Assembly: GCA_001599975.1 (NCBI GenBank)
Contig: BCIO01000004.1
Coordinates: 375,828 to 439,827 of the forward strand
DNA from: Cystobasidiopsis lactophilus
Lineage: Eukaryota > Basidiomycota > Agaricostilbomycetes > Agaricostilbales > Chionosphaeraceae
Length of the DNA: 64,000 nucleotides
Direction of reading: 5' to 3'
Positions 54,832 through 64,000 of this stretch are shown here, one piece after another. The notes under the pieces were generated by a model. That model did not search any database and was not told the DNA's origin. It saw only the letters and a program-made list of their open reading frames with translations. The stretch's first letter is position 1; each line of letters begins with the position of its first letter. The position numbers and the translations under genes are program-made.

Positions 54832-55927
54832 CTACTTTGCGAGAGCAAGGGCTTCATTCACGACACTTTCAAGCTAAGTAAGAGTAGCGTTAGCATGTAA
54901 AAAATATGTACTGAAAGTCAAAATCCCTTACCTTATTCGTGTAATGCAAGCAACTACCAAACAAGCTGGCAAAACCCAGGGACCCAAAATCGCCCGGTCG
55001 GGAGTCCACAAATGCCTTTAACTCGGGACAGGGCTTTTGAAAAGCTGAGATCTGCAACGCAAAGTCAGTTAAGTTGATGTAGTTGAGAGCAAAATCCTTA
55101 GCGGCGAATGCGTACATCTGCTTTCAGCTGTGTTAAGCCAGCCATCTCGAGGCCATGTTCGTGCAAGGCTAAATCATGCCTGCCGTAATCCGATATGTTC
55201 TTGTCCTTCCAAAGACGGGCTTCTAGGCTTTGTGCATGTTCGACCAGTTTGTGCTGGTAGACAAGGGTCGGCCTTCCGGGGGAAATGGGGGCCCTGTGTT
55301 ACCTACCAATTTGGGAAGGAGCGTATTCAGCTCTTCTTCAAACGTCGTATAATGGGCGGCGTGGTTCGCTTTCTTGAGGGTATTCAACGTCTTGCGAACC
55401 CTTTCTATTGCTGCGGGTAGGGTGGTCTCAAAGCCTTTGATGAGGTGCCAGATTGCAATGTAGGGCGAATGAGGGCCACAAATTTGAGCCAGAAGGTTGT
55501 GTAGCTGATGAGGCAATTTAGCATCAGTATCGACTGCGTAAGAAAGACGAAAACGCCGAACCTCAGTCCTCTCGGGCGTACAAACTCGCTTGATGTGATC
55601 GTCGTCAAGCTTTCAAACATCTTAAAATGAGCCAGGAGGGGAAAGACAGCGGTCGCGCTTACCCATGCGAACAGCTTCTGCAAGTCTTGGGCCAGGGCCA
55701 AAGGGTCGACTACTGCTTTCAGTTCCCGACCAGCACCAACGAGAGCAAGATGTCCGAGAATTAGCCGCAGTCGTTGGGCGCTTATGACCTGCAAGTTGAG
55801 GGTTACGCGGATTCCACTGGGTTACTGAGGAACTTGCCTCTGACACCGAGTCAGCCTGTTCCCAGGCTTTCAATGCGTTCTCCAGGGTCTTGGCGAATTC
55901 AGGAGTAAACTGAGGCAGCTTAGACAT
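54832..55927 (-). CDS. Gene X2: unknown protein, member 2 of the X family
   Basis: Exon 1 (55927-55838) reads MSKLPQFTPEFAKTLENALK and ends DSVSE at a consensus GC donor (GAG then GCAAGT; intron 55789-55837). Exon 2 reads VISAQRLRLILGHLALVGAG and ends LQKLFAW. Exon 3 starts at 55504, LHNLLAQICGPHSPYIAIWH. Exon 4 reads HAQSLEARLWKDKNISDYGR. Exon 5 reads ISAFQKPCPELKAFVDSRPG to CLHYTNK. Exon 6 is LESVVNEALALAK, stop 54832-54834. About 240 residues. The MSxLPxFxPEFA opening is shared with X5. No targeting signal. Function unknown. Confidence 0.72.
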
Positions 55928-56483
55928 GCTTGGGTTTCGAATCGTCGAATCGCGAAATAAGGACAGTCGTAGAAGAGAAAGAGACGCGCAGACTTGACGC
56001 TCGAGGGTCTAAGAAGTAGTGAGGTGTTCGTCCTGTATTTGGTAAGACTGTTCATGGCTTGTAACAACGTCTTCTTCGTTCCCTTTGTTGACAGTGCAAG
56101 AGGACCTGCAGAAAGGCTCAAAGGTGGAGTGGTTGCCTCTACCCAACCATCTCACCAGATTCAACGGGCATGGCATTAAATGATACGGTATTCAGGGTTA
56201 AGAAAGAACTCCGTGTACTTTTGAGCTCGCAGACATCCTGAAACCAAACCGAACGCCAGACAAAGGAACCAGAGGAAGACATTTCTGGCAGTCGGTTCCT
56301 GGCCTCTCTGTGCATGTCTATGAGCGGCAAACCAGGCAGCAGGACGCTCATGGTCGCATATAAGATCTAGCAAAGATGATATCGAGAAAGCAGGGCCAGA
56401 TGAGCGCGAAAGAGGCGAAGAGGTTTTCGACAGAGTCTTAGCGGGCCCTCCTCGCCGCCACGAAACTCATGGGCGGTGGCAAA

Positions 56484-56537
56484 TGTGGCAGGCAAGCAAC
56501 TAGTATTTCATGTGGCAGGCAAGCAACTAGTATTTCA
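56484..56537. repeat. 27-base tandem duplication private to the X3 flank
   Basis: TGTGGCAGGCAAGCAACTAG plus seven more bases occurs twice in a row (56484-56510, 56511-56537). The corresponding place in the X4 flank (about 58265) has one unit only. Confidence 0.88.
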
Positions 56538-56587
56538 AGATTTATAAGGTCACACGGTCAAATGGTGGTGCCAGATATGGATGGCAA

Positions 56588-57705
56588 TCAAGCAGCTCCG
56601 GCGTCCGACTTGATGATCCGACAAACCTGGACCCGCCGCAATTCAGACCCTCAACACCGCTGATACAAGGGATGAAACTCACGGCAGACGAACAGTCGAA
56701 TGCTTCTTTGATGAAAATGCCCAACGGAGTTCCCTTGTCGCTGTCAAGTCCCGCCGGGCCGCTAAGGCTTGTCCACAGCATCTTTGAATAAGCTTCCAAC
56801 TTCTCGGCCTGTGCGGAATACCATGCTCAACGACATTTAGCGCAGTGACTGCGCATGTTTCGCTTGCCTTCTCAAGGATCTTTTGGAGCTCGCTATCTTC
56901 GTATGCGGCGGCCGCCTGCGGGGAGGACAAGGCAGAGAAGCGATGGGACTGAGACCAGAGCCAGCGCAGCAGCTTTTCTTCTTCCTGAATCAGGGCGTCC
57001 TAACTTGCAAGCATGGGAGCTTGAATGCAAGTGCATAATGAGGATGCATACCGAGAGCCCATGAAGCTCATGCCATTGGGTCGCGGTGTAAGATCGGAGG
57101 CCACTGCCATCTCTGAATCCTGAAGTAATGACAGCCGAGCGCTCATGGTAGCTTGCTTTCAGATGCCACATTTGTATGTAAAGGTCCCAGTATTCCATCT
57201 GAGGACCTTCGAATTCAGCGAGAAGGACTTGAAGCTTAACAGAAGAACCAATGCAAACGCGTGAGCGAGAGGCCGCAAAGCTGCAACAAGAACTGACCTC
57301 CGCAATTTTATGACCAAGAGGGATCTTTCCTCGGCGGCACTTGGTGTCAACCTGCCCAGCATATCAGATTCAGCGATTCAGCGCACTGCGCTCTGTCTGT
57401 TCTAGCTCACCCATTTCGTCACAGTATAGATTATCCATGTCAGCCCCGAAGTCGTTGGGTCGGCCTCCAAGAATCGTTCCGAGCTGAACTCGAGCTCGAA
57501 AAGCTTGGTCTCGAAATGAACCTGGCAGTTACATCTTGGGCTTTAGAGCCGATGACAATGAAATGGACTTGGAATCACTTGCTCGGCGGTCTTCGGGCAC
57601 AGTGCTTAGAAGGCTCTCACGCTCCGATTCGTTGGCAAGAATTGGAGTGAGATGAGGCAACAGCGCGCGAGCCATCAAGACAGGGAGGGTTGGAAAGTCA
57701 GGCAT
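56588..57705 (-). CDS. Gene X3: unknown protein, member 3 of the X family
   Basis: Exon 1 from the ATG at 57705 reads MPDFPTLPVLMARALLPHLT and ESLLSTVPEDRRA. Exon 2 reads VHFETKLFELEFSSERFLEA and ends LTWIIYTVTKW, a Trp-ending exon as in X1 and X2. A short exon VDTKCRRGKIPLGHKIAE follows, then LKLQVLLAEFEGPQMEYWDL and WHLKASYHERSAVITSGF. The next exon reads DALIQEEEKLLRWLWSQSHR and YEDSELQKILEKASETCA; the last long exon reads AEKLEAYSKMLWTSLSGPAG to FIKEAFDCSSA. A short end exon VCRIIKSDAGAA closes at 56588. The junction of exons 1 and 2 is not settled. Function unknown; a near-twin of X4. Confidence 0.65.
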
Positions 57706-58340
57706 GTCTGATACGGGCTCTGACAGAGGCTGGGTGACGGTTGCGGTTGGTGGTCGGGGGGCGAGACGAACAACGCCTTCTGTCGCTCGAGGGTCCAAGA
57801 ATCAGTGAGGTGTTCGTCCTGTATTTGGTAAGACTGTCCATGATTTTTAACAACGACTTCTTCGTTCCCTTTGTTGACAGTGCAAGAGGACCTGCAGAAA
57901 GGCTCGAAGGTGGAGTGGTTGCCTCTACCAAACCATCTCACCTACTTCAATGGGTATGGCATTGAATGATAGAGTGTTCAGGGATAAGAAAGAACGCCGT
58001 GTACTTTTGAGCTCGCAGACAGTCTGAAACAAAACCGAACGCCAGACAAAGGAACCAGAGGAAGACATTTCTGGCAGTCGGTTCCTGGCCTCTCTGTGCA
58101 TGTCTATGAGCGGCAAACCAGGCAGCAGGACGCTCATGGTCGCATATAAGATCTAGCAAAGATGATATCGAGAAAGCAGGGCCAGATGAGCGCGAAAGAG
58201 GCGAAGAGGTTTTCGGCAGAGCGAGCCCGACTGGCCGCCACGAAACTCATGGGCGGTGGCAAATGTGGCAGGCAAGTAACTAGTCTTTCAAGATTTATAA
58301 GGTCACACGGTCAAATGGTGGTGCCAGATATGGATGGCAA

Positions 58341-59443
58341 TCAAGCAGCTCCGGCGTCCGACTTGATGATCCGACAAACCTGGACCCGCCGCAATTCAGA
58401 CCCTCAACACCGCTGATACAAGGGATGAAACTCACGGCAGACGAACAGTCGAATGCTTTTTTGACGAAAATGCCCAACGGAGTTCCCTTGTCGCTGTCAA
58501 GTCCCGCCGGGCCGCTAAGGCTTGTCCACAGCATCTTTGAATAAGCTTCCAACTTCTCGGCCTGTGCGGAATACCATGCTCAACGACATTTAGCGCAGTG
58601 ACTGCGCATGTTTCGCTTGCCTTCTCAAGGATCTTTTGGAGCTCGCTATCTTCGTATGTGACGACCGCGAGCGGGGAGGACAAGGCAGTGGAGTGACGGG
58701 ACTGGGACCATAGCCAGAGAAGTAGCTTTTCTTCTTCCTGAATCAGGGCGTCCTAACGTGCAAGCATGGGAGCTTGAATGCAGTGCATAATGAGGAGACC
58801 TACCGAGAGCCCATGAAGCTTATGCCATTGTTGGACGACGTAAGATCGGGGTCCACAACCTCTTGTGAAGCCTGAAGTAATGTCAACCGAGTGCTCGTTG
58901 TAGCTGGTCTTTAAATGCCACATTTGGACGTAAAGACCCCAGTACTCCTCGTGAGGACCTTCGAATTTGGCGAGAAGGTCTTGAAGCTTAACAAGACAAG
59001 CACAGGAGAAGTGTTAGCGAGAGGACGCAAACCTGCTCCAAAGCCTGACCTTGGCAAGTTCATGATCAACAGGGACCTTCCCTCCGCGGCATTCGGCATC
59101 GACCTGCCCAGCATGTCAGATTCAGCGCACTGTGACCTGTGCTTCCCCACTCACCCATTTCGTCACAGTATAGATCACCCATGTAAGCCCCGAAGTCGTG
59201 GGGTCGGCATACAAGAGTTGGCGAGAACTGAGCTCGTCCAGCTTAACCGCGAAACGAGCCTGGCAGGTACATCTTGCGCTTTAGAGCCGACGACAATGAA
59301 ATGGACTTTGAATGACTTGCCCGGCGTTCTTCGGGCACAGTGCTTAAAAGGCTCTCACGCTCGGATTTGTTGAAGAGGATTGGGTTGAGATGAGGCAACA
59401 GCTCGCCGGCCATTGCGACAGGGAGGGTAGGAAAGGCAGGCAT
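58341..59443 (-). CDS. Gene X4: unknown protein, near-duplicate of X3
   Basis: Exon 1 from 59443 reads MPAFPTLPVAMAGELLPHLN. Later exons match X3 with scattered changes: YADPTTSGLTWVIYTVTKW, VDAECRGGKVPVDHELAK, LKLQDLLAKFEGPHEEYWGL, WHLKTSYNEHSVDITSGF, DALIQEEEKLLLWLWSQSRH, and an identical block from SELQKILEKASETCA on. It lies in the second copy of the 1.78 kb tandem duplication. The 3' exons are almost unchanged while exons 1-4 carry many substitutions, which suggests gene conversion or a gradient of selection. Stop at about 58341. Confidence 0.65.
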
Positions 59444-59480
59444 GTCTGATACGAGCTCTGGCAGAAGCTGGTTGGTGGTT

Positions 59481-60315
59481 GGGATTGGAGGTCCGGGAAT
59501 TACGCGAACAGGCAAAACCGGCGAGTTGAAAGACGCCTTCTGTCGTGTTATGATAGGCGAGATGAAGTTGGAATGAAAGTTCTGTAGTACGCGAGCTTTC
59601 AAGTTTCATGTAATTACTGCAAGAGGTCTTCTGGTGTCTTTTGAGGACAGAGGTGGTGGAAGAACGCAGGTTGAGAATTTCGCGAACCGGCAGGTTTCAC
59701 CTGGAACAAGACATCTTCTGTCGTGTCGCCCCCTCGGAGAGATGGCATGCATTGGGGGTCAAGCCGACATCTCTATCCAGTCACCGACCTCCAACGCCGC
59801 GCGAGGAGGGGTCGGGCCAGTCTGGACTCGGAAGTTGGAACCAGGGAAAGCCGTGAACTGGAAGCGCTCCACACTTGCTGGCGAGCGTTGAGAAGGACCG
59901 CAGTCGCTTGCACCATTCAGGCTCAAGACGCAGCAAGCACGATGGGCATTAAAAACGAAGCACGCCGACTGGGAGATTGGAGAGGCATTTGTCGCAGCAT
60001 ACGAGATCCCAGCCCGATGCTCTCGTTCGGCGGTGAAGGCAAGCAGTCAGAGAACCGTTAAGGATCTAGAGAGAGCAGAATTCGACACTTCAAGCTATCG
60101 TACAAACCCAAAAGCTGTTCGCGCAGAAATTGAGCGGCAAAGCAGTTGAGCCGCCCAAGTCTGCCTGCTTTGCCTCTTGGAGAGCAATAGCGTTCATCTA
60201 GTTGCTGAAATGGATGTTCAATAGCATTCCAAGAATCACTAGCCGCCGCCTTGCCCAGCCTCGCTTGCCCCGTCTGATTCGTTCGAGCAAGTTTCGCTCA
60301 GCTTGCGTTCAAAAC
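59481..60315. other. Divergent region between X4 and DBR1
   Basis: About 0.84 kb. Two imperfect copies of a roughly 50-base stretch ending CTTCTGTCGTG lie at about 59495-59547 and 59677-59730 (both start near AATT.CGCGAAC.GGCA). No gene seen. It must hold the X4 and DBR1 promoters. Confidence 0.45.
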
Positions 60316-62573
60316 ATGAGGGTGCGACCTCCCTCCCGCTGGCTTCGAAGGCAGCTTTCTTGTGGACCTGTATTGAATGTTTGAACCTGGAACCAGATTG
60401 CTGTCGAAGGCTGCTGCCATGGCGAGCTGAACAAGGTGCGCACCTTTGACAGCTCTTACCTATTTCTTCTTTCGAAGTCCGTCTTGAGCCACTGGAGCAC
60501 AGATCTATGCTGCCTTGCGCCAATCAGAGGAGGAAACAGGCCAGAAGGTCGACCTCCTCTTGGTCTGCGGCGATTTTCAGGTGGGCAGCTTCTCTTCCAT
60601 CTCTTTGACAGCAAAGTGATGTTTGGCCAAGTGTTGACACAGGCCATTCGCAATCCTGCCGACCTCGAATGCCTCGCTGTGCCTCAGAAGTACCGGCAGA
60701 TGGGCGACTTTCACGAGTGGGTTGCTTCACCATTTTGAATGCTTTCATTGCCGAGACCGGGCGCTCCACAGATACTACAGCGGCAAGGCCCAAGCGCCCG
60801 TCTTGACCATCGTCATTGGAGGCAACCACGAAGCGAGCAACTACATGTGGGAACTGTAGGGGATCCTTCCTATTCTTTCTGAGCGGCTAGCTCATTGAAG
60901 TGGTGAGCAGCTACCACGGCGGATGGTGGGCTTTGCTCCTTCTTTAGCTCTTGCGAGCTTGTTGGAGCCATTGTAATCCACAGGGTCGCCCCTTCGATCT
61001 ACTACCTCGGCTGCGCGGGCTCGGTGCTGGTCAACGGCCTGCGCATCTCGGGCGCCAGCGGCATTTACAACCAGCGCCACTACACCAGTGGTGAGCCTAC
61101 TTTTCCTCATTCCTTCTTTGAGAATGTTTCGAAGTGCCCGTATCTCACAGGCCATTTCGAAACCTTGCCGTACGACAACAACCTGATGCGGTCCATCTAC
61201 CACATTCGCGAGTTTGACGTCTTTCGCCTCTCCCTCGTGCGTTCTCTTCACTCCCTTTCCCATCTGATTCTGGCAAATCTGAAAGGAGGAGGTGGCGGCG
61301 TCCAGCTCCAAAACTACCTGGTTGACATCTTCCTCTCCCACGACTGGCCCCTCTCCATCGCTCGCTACGGCGACACCCGCGCTCTCATCCGCGCCAAACC
61401 TTTCTTCGAAAAAGAGGTGCGCTGCAAATCTTCCTTTATTCGTACTCGAATTCTGGGATAGATGGTCGGCCACAGATCGCACAAAACACGCTCGGCTCAC
61501 CACCTTTGCTCCGCCTCTTGAAAACGCTCCAGCCGACCTATTGGTTCTCTGCCCACTTGCACGTCAAGTTCGCCGCTCTGTTCAAGCACGACGGCAGCTC
61601 GACCACCGTCNCCCCCAAANCCCGCCCGCCTCGACCTCCGCCGCCAGCGGCGATCAAAGACCCAAATGAGATCTCCCTGGATTCAGACGAGGATATGGAA
61701 CCTTCTGCGGAGGGCCAAGTGGATGACGGGGCGAAGGAAGCGCTGGAGCAGGCCGACGCGGTGGTGGACGAGAGCGTGGATCTGAAAGAGGCGGCAGCGG
61801 CATTGGCTGCACCGTCGACTTCGAATCCAGACGAGATCGACTTGGATGACGACGACGAGGATGTCGCGCCGACACCTTCGACCTTGACTGCAACGAATTC
61901 AGCTGCCACCATTTTGGCACTAGCACCGGGCACGAACCCGGACGAGATCAACTTGGATGACGATGAAGACGGAGATGCGCCAGCACCAGTGGCAGCTGCT
62001 GCAGCAGCACCAACCGCGCCCTCTTCCACCGCCGGCAAAGCCACAAAGTTTTTGGCGCTCAGCAAATGCGAAAGGCCGCGGGACTTTCTTCAGGTTTGCC
62101 CCTCTGCCTCCTTTGATATCCTGTTTGATATAATTTTGGACCGGTGCCCACAGATCTTGGACGTGCCCACGCCGCAAGACCACTCGCCACCGCTCATGAC
62201 CTTCGACCCGGTCTGGCTGGCCATCACCCGAGCCTTCAACTCATCCCTCCCACTCCAGCGCTCCGACCATTCTCCAGCAAGCGCGCAAGATCCATCTGTC
62301 ATCAAGGGCACTGTAGACCGCGAGCTGGCTTGGGTGCGCGAGAACCTCCAAGATGGCGGACAGAGGAAGGTGGAGGACCTGCAGGCCTTCGTCAAGACTG
62401 CGGGCGCTTCGGATGAGGCCTTCACGTCGCCTTGTGAGTTGTTCTCTTAGGAGGTAAGATGGGCGAGACTCATGATCGTCACAGGCCCGGCGTACACGAA
62501 TCCTCAAACGGTGGCGTTGATGGGGTGGCTCCAGCTCGAGAATAGGATCAACCCTGGCACTCAAACGTCGTAA
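60316..62573 (+). CDS. DBR1: RNA lariat debranching enzyme Dbr1
   Basis: Hydrolyses the 2'-5' bond of excised intron lariats in the nucleus. The model begins with a two-codon coding exon ATGAGG (60316-60321), spliced over 60322-60396 to [13 protein letters not shown] and over 60436-60502 to [20 protein letters not shown]. The metallophosphoesterase motifs follow: [77 protein letters not shown] and [17 protein letters not shown]. The C-terminal half holds acidic repeats ([37 protein letters not shown]) and the Dbr1 C-terminal domain with [32 protein letters not shown] and [10 protein letters not shown], ending [10 protein letters not shown] at 62573. Two undetermined bases (N at 61611 and 61620) fall in the coding sequence. 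Nine introns or so. Confidence 0.93.
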
Positions 62574-62750
62574 ACTTTGAAACCAGAGACTCCTGACCGT
62601 CCGCTTTCAAGTCTTTCGTTGCGTCTTGTCTTCGCACCGTGAGCACGGGATGCACCCAACGGTTCGGCACGGGATACCAACGCAGGCGTAAATTTGTATT
62701 AGGAGATCCGGTGCGAATATAAGCTAGACCGGCAGTGAAGCAGCAAGATT

Positions 62751-63785
62751 CTACGTTCGAAGGGCGCGAGCTTCCGCTTGGAGTGCCATGTTGGTGTACA
62801 TCTCCAGCTGCATCGAGCGTGAGCGTCAACGAAGGCACGTTCTGCGGCGACTTGATAGCTCACAGTCAACAATTTGGTCTGAACGAGCGTAACTTGGGTG
62901 TAAGGAGGGCTGGGGTTAACAAGCTGCCCAGCGACATTCGATGCTTTCGTCCGGGCCGTCTTGATCTTTGCACCATGACAGCAACTTCTGTACGCATCGA
63001 CATAGTATTTTCAAATTGAAACTCACCTCTTGCCCTAATTCCTCCAATTTTTTGTATTTGAATTGAGGCGACGCACGATCGCGCTGTCCAATGTGGCCTT
63101 TGTCCTCCCACAGAGCTTGCAAAGCGGCTTCATGTGTCTTCAGGGGGTCCTGGGCACAGGATGTTCGTCCTCAGCAGGTGAAAAAGACTGATGGGCAAAC
63201 ATACCAAGAAGATGATCAGCTCGCTCAGAATGCCTGACTCGCGCTCCTGAGGACCCCAGTGCTTGGTACAGTATTCCTCGAGCTCAACAAGAGAGCGATG
63301 AATGTTGATGTAATGAATGTGAGGTCCGCGGGTGAATAGCAAGAGACTGGTCAGCTGCCATCGATCAATGAGCAGTCGACGTTAGCACATCCAGCAAGGG
63401 CTGCGGAAGGCTAATCTGACCTGATCAAGAGGATGTTTTCGAGCCTCGCACTGCTAGAAGATCAGCAAATGAAGCTGCAAATAAATGAGGAAAGGCGAGC
63501 TTACCCAGGCGAGCACTGCTTCCAGCTCTTCGCTGAGCATGGGTGGGGCAACAACATGGGCGCCCTTCTCGACGTTTGACAGATATCCGTCCAAATTCTC
63601 CCACTGAGGGTTCGTCAAAACCTAATGGCCGAGCGGATGTCATTAGCAAACCCCAACGCAGCGAAGACCCAGCTGACTTTGATAAGGGGTTCAGTGGGCA
63701 TCTTCAATGTCTTCAGAAGGCGGAGAACGTTGGCAGCAAACTCGGGGGAGAACCGGGGCAAGTCCGACCGGGGCAAGTCCGACAT
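62751..63785 (-). CDS. Gene X5: unknown protein, member 5 of the X family
   Basis: Exon 1 from 63785 reads MSDLPRSDLPRFSPEFAANV and LKMPTEPLIK; the repeated SDLPR comes from a 15-base tandem duplication. Exon 2 reads VLTNPQWENLDGYLSNVEKG and ends LEAVLAW. Exon 3 reads LTSLLLFTRGPHIHYINIHR to LSELIIFL. Exon 4 reads LKTHEAALQALWEDKGHIGQ and RDRASPQFKYKKLEELGQE. A further exon reads KLLSWCKDQDGPDES and LVNPSPPYTQVTLVQTKLLT, with an uncertain internal junction, and the last exon is LEMYTNMALQAEARALRT, stop 62751-62753. The last exon aligns with LESVVNEAL of X2. X5 is the most diverged copy and lies beyond DBR1. Function unknown. Confidence 0.68.
63753..63782. repeat. 15-base tandem duplication inside X5 exon 1
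   Basis: Unit CCGGGGCAAGTCCGA occurs twice in a row (63753-63767, 63768-63782) and encodes a doubled SDLPR on the minus strand. It is in frame and does not disturb the gene. Confidence 0.9.
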
Positions 63786-64000
63786 TGATCTTTAGCTAAC
63801 TGAACAAGGACAAGAGAGGCAAGGACAAGAGAGGAACTCTGCACAGACAGATTTGTGCATTACGAGTTGCAAGAGAAGGTCCTGAAACAGTTGAACGTAA
63901 TACGACTTCTGGGAATTCGACGTTGACGTCGACGAATTGGGTATGGACTGTCTTAGGGGGACGCGTTCGGCTTTCTTCTGGCCAACAGTTTGCCAAAGGG
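63786..64000. other. Upstream flank of X5, window edge
   Basis: About 0.2 kb. A short imperfect repeat GGACAAGAGAGG..AAGGACAAGAGAGG lies at about 63808-63835. No gene seen. Confidence 0.4.

Larger units (their letters stand above)
56003..59480. repeat. Tandem duplication of about 1.78 kb containing X3 and X4
   Basis: Positions 56003-57787 and 57788-59480 align end to end: both begin CGAGGGTC.AAGAA..AGTGAGG and go through AAGAGGACCTGCAGAAAGGC, ATATAAGATCTAGCAAAGAT, CTCATGGGCGGTGGCAAATG, GCATCTTTGAATAAGCTTCC and CCCGAAGTCGT.GGGTCGGC to the first exon of each gene. Identity is very high in the first 0.9 kb and lower toward the 5' exons of the genes. The offset is about 1781 bases, or 1753 after a 27-base duplication private to copy 1. 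Confidence 0.85.

Overview
The window is nuclear DNA of a fungus, most likely a basidiomycete. The evidence is a moderate GC content, very many short spliceosomal introns (mostly about 47-70 bases) in nearly every gene, and a set of typical fungal genes: Rim15-type kinase, Phs1, GARP Vps52, Efr3, a GPI-anchored GH17 glucanase and a Vba/Fnx-type transporter. I could not fix the subphylum from the sequence alone. No transposon, viral relic, rRNA, convincing tRNA or CRISPR array was seen.

Layout. 1-12.1 kb is housekeeping: the 3' part of a Rim15-like kinase with a receiver domain (+), an unknown protein (-), the elongase-cycle dehydratase Phs1 (-), a phosphate-family H+ symporter (-) and delta-COP (-). 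12.1-18.1 kb holds three tandem paralogs of an unknown family (called C1, C2, C3 here), with a 0.56 kb direct repeat in front of C1 and C2; C2 has lost its 5' end. 18.4-19.6 kb is an extremely intron-dense ubiquitin-L40 fusion gene. 19.6-21.4 kb is gene-poor. 21.4-32.6 kb has an unknown gene (-), VPS52 (+), EFR3 (+), a SERAC1-like hydrolase relative (+), a mitochondrial cytochrome-b5-reductase-like flavoprotein (-) and a small unknown gene (-). 32.6-38.4 kb has a small membrane protein (-) and a tandem pair of unknown paralogs (A and B, +; B is frameshifted as read). 38.7-51.7 kb has a GH17 glucanase, a secreted Cys-rich protein, an LtrA-like membrane protein, a Vba/Fnx-like MFS transporter, a short-chain dehydrogenase and an unknown charged protein, all on +. 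51.9-52.7 kb is an NDUFA4-like gene (-). 53.1-63.8 kb is a minus-strand array of five paralogs of another unknown family (X1-X5), interrupted by the lariat debranching gene DBR1 on +.

The housekeeping genes belong to unrelated pathways (secretory traffic: delta-COP, Vps52; plasma-membrane PI4P: Efr3; RNA: Dbr1; lipid: Phs1; nutrient signalling and transport: Rim15, phosphate symporter), so there is no sign of a metabolic cluster. The distinctive part is the accessory layer: three unrelated, locally duplicated families (C, A/B, X; ten copies in all) with signs of recent rearrangement (direct repeats, one truncated copy, one frameshifted copy, a 1.78 kb tandem duplication). Several introns look like GC-AG introns. 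All gene models were assembled by eye from reading frames, splice signals and paralog comparison; exon edges that I could not settle are stated.
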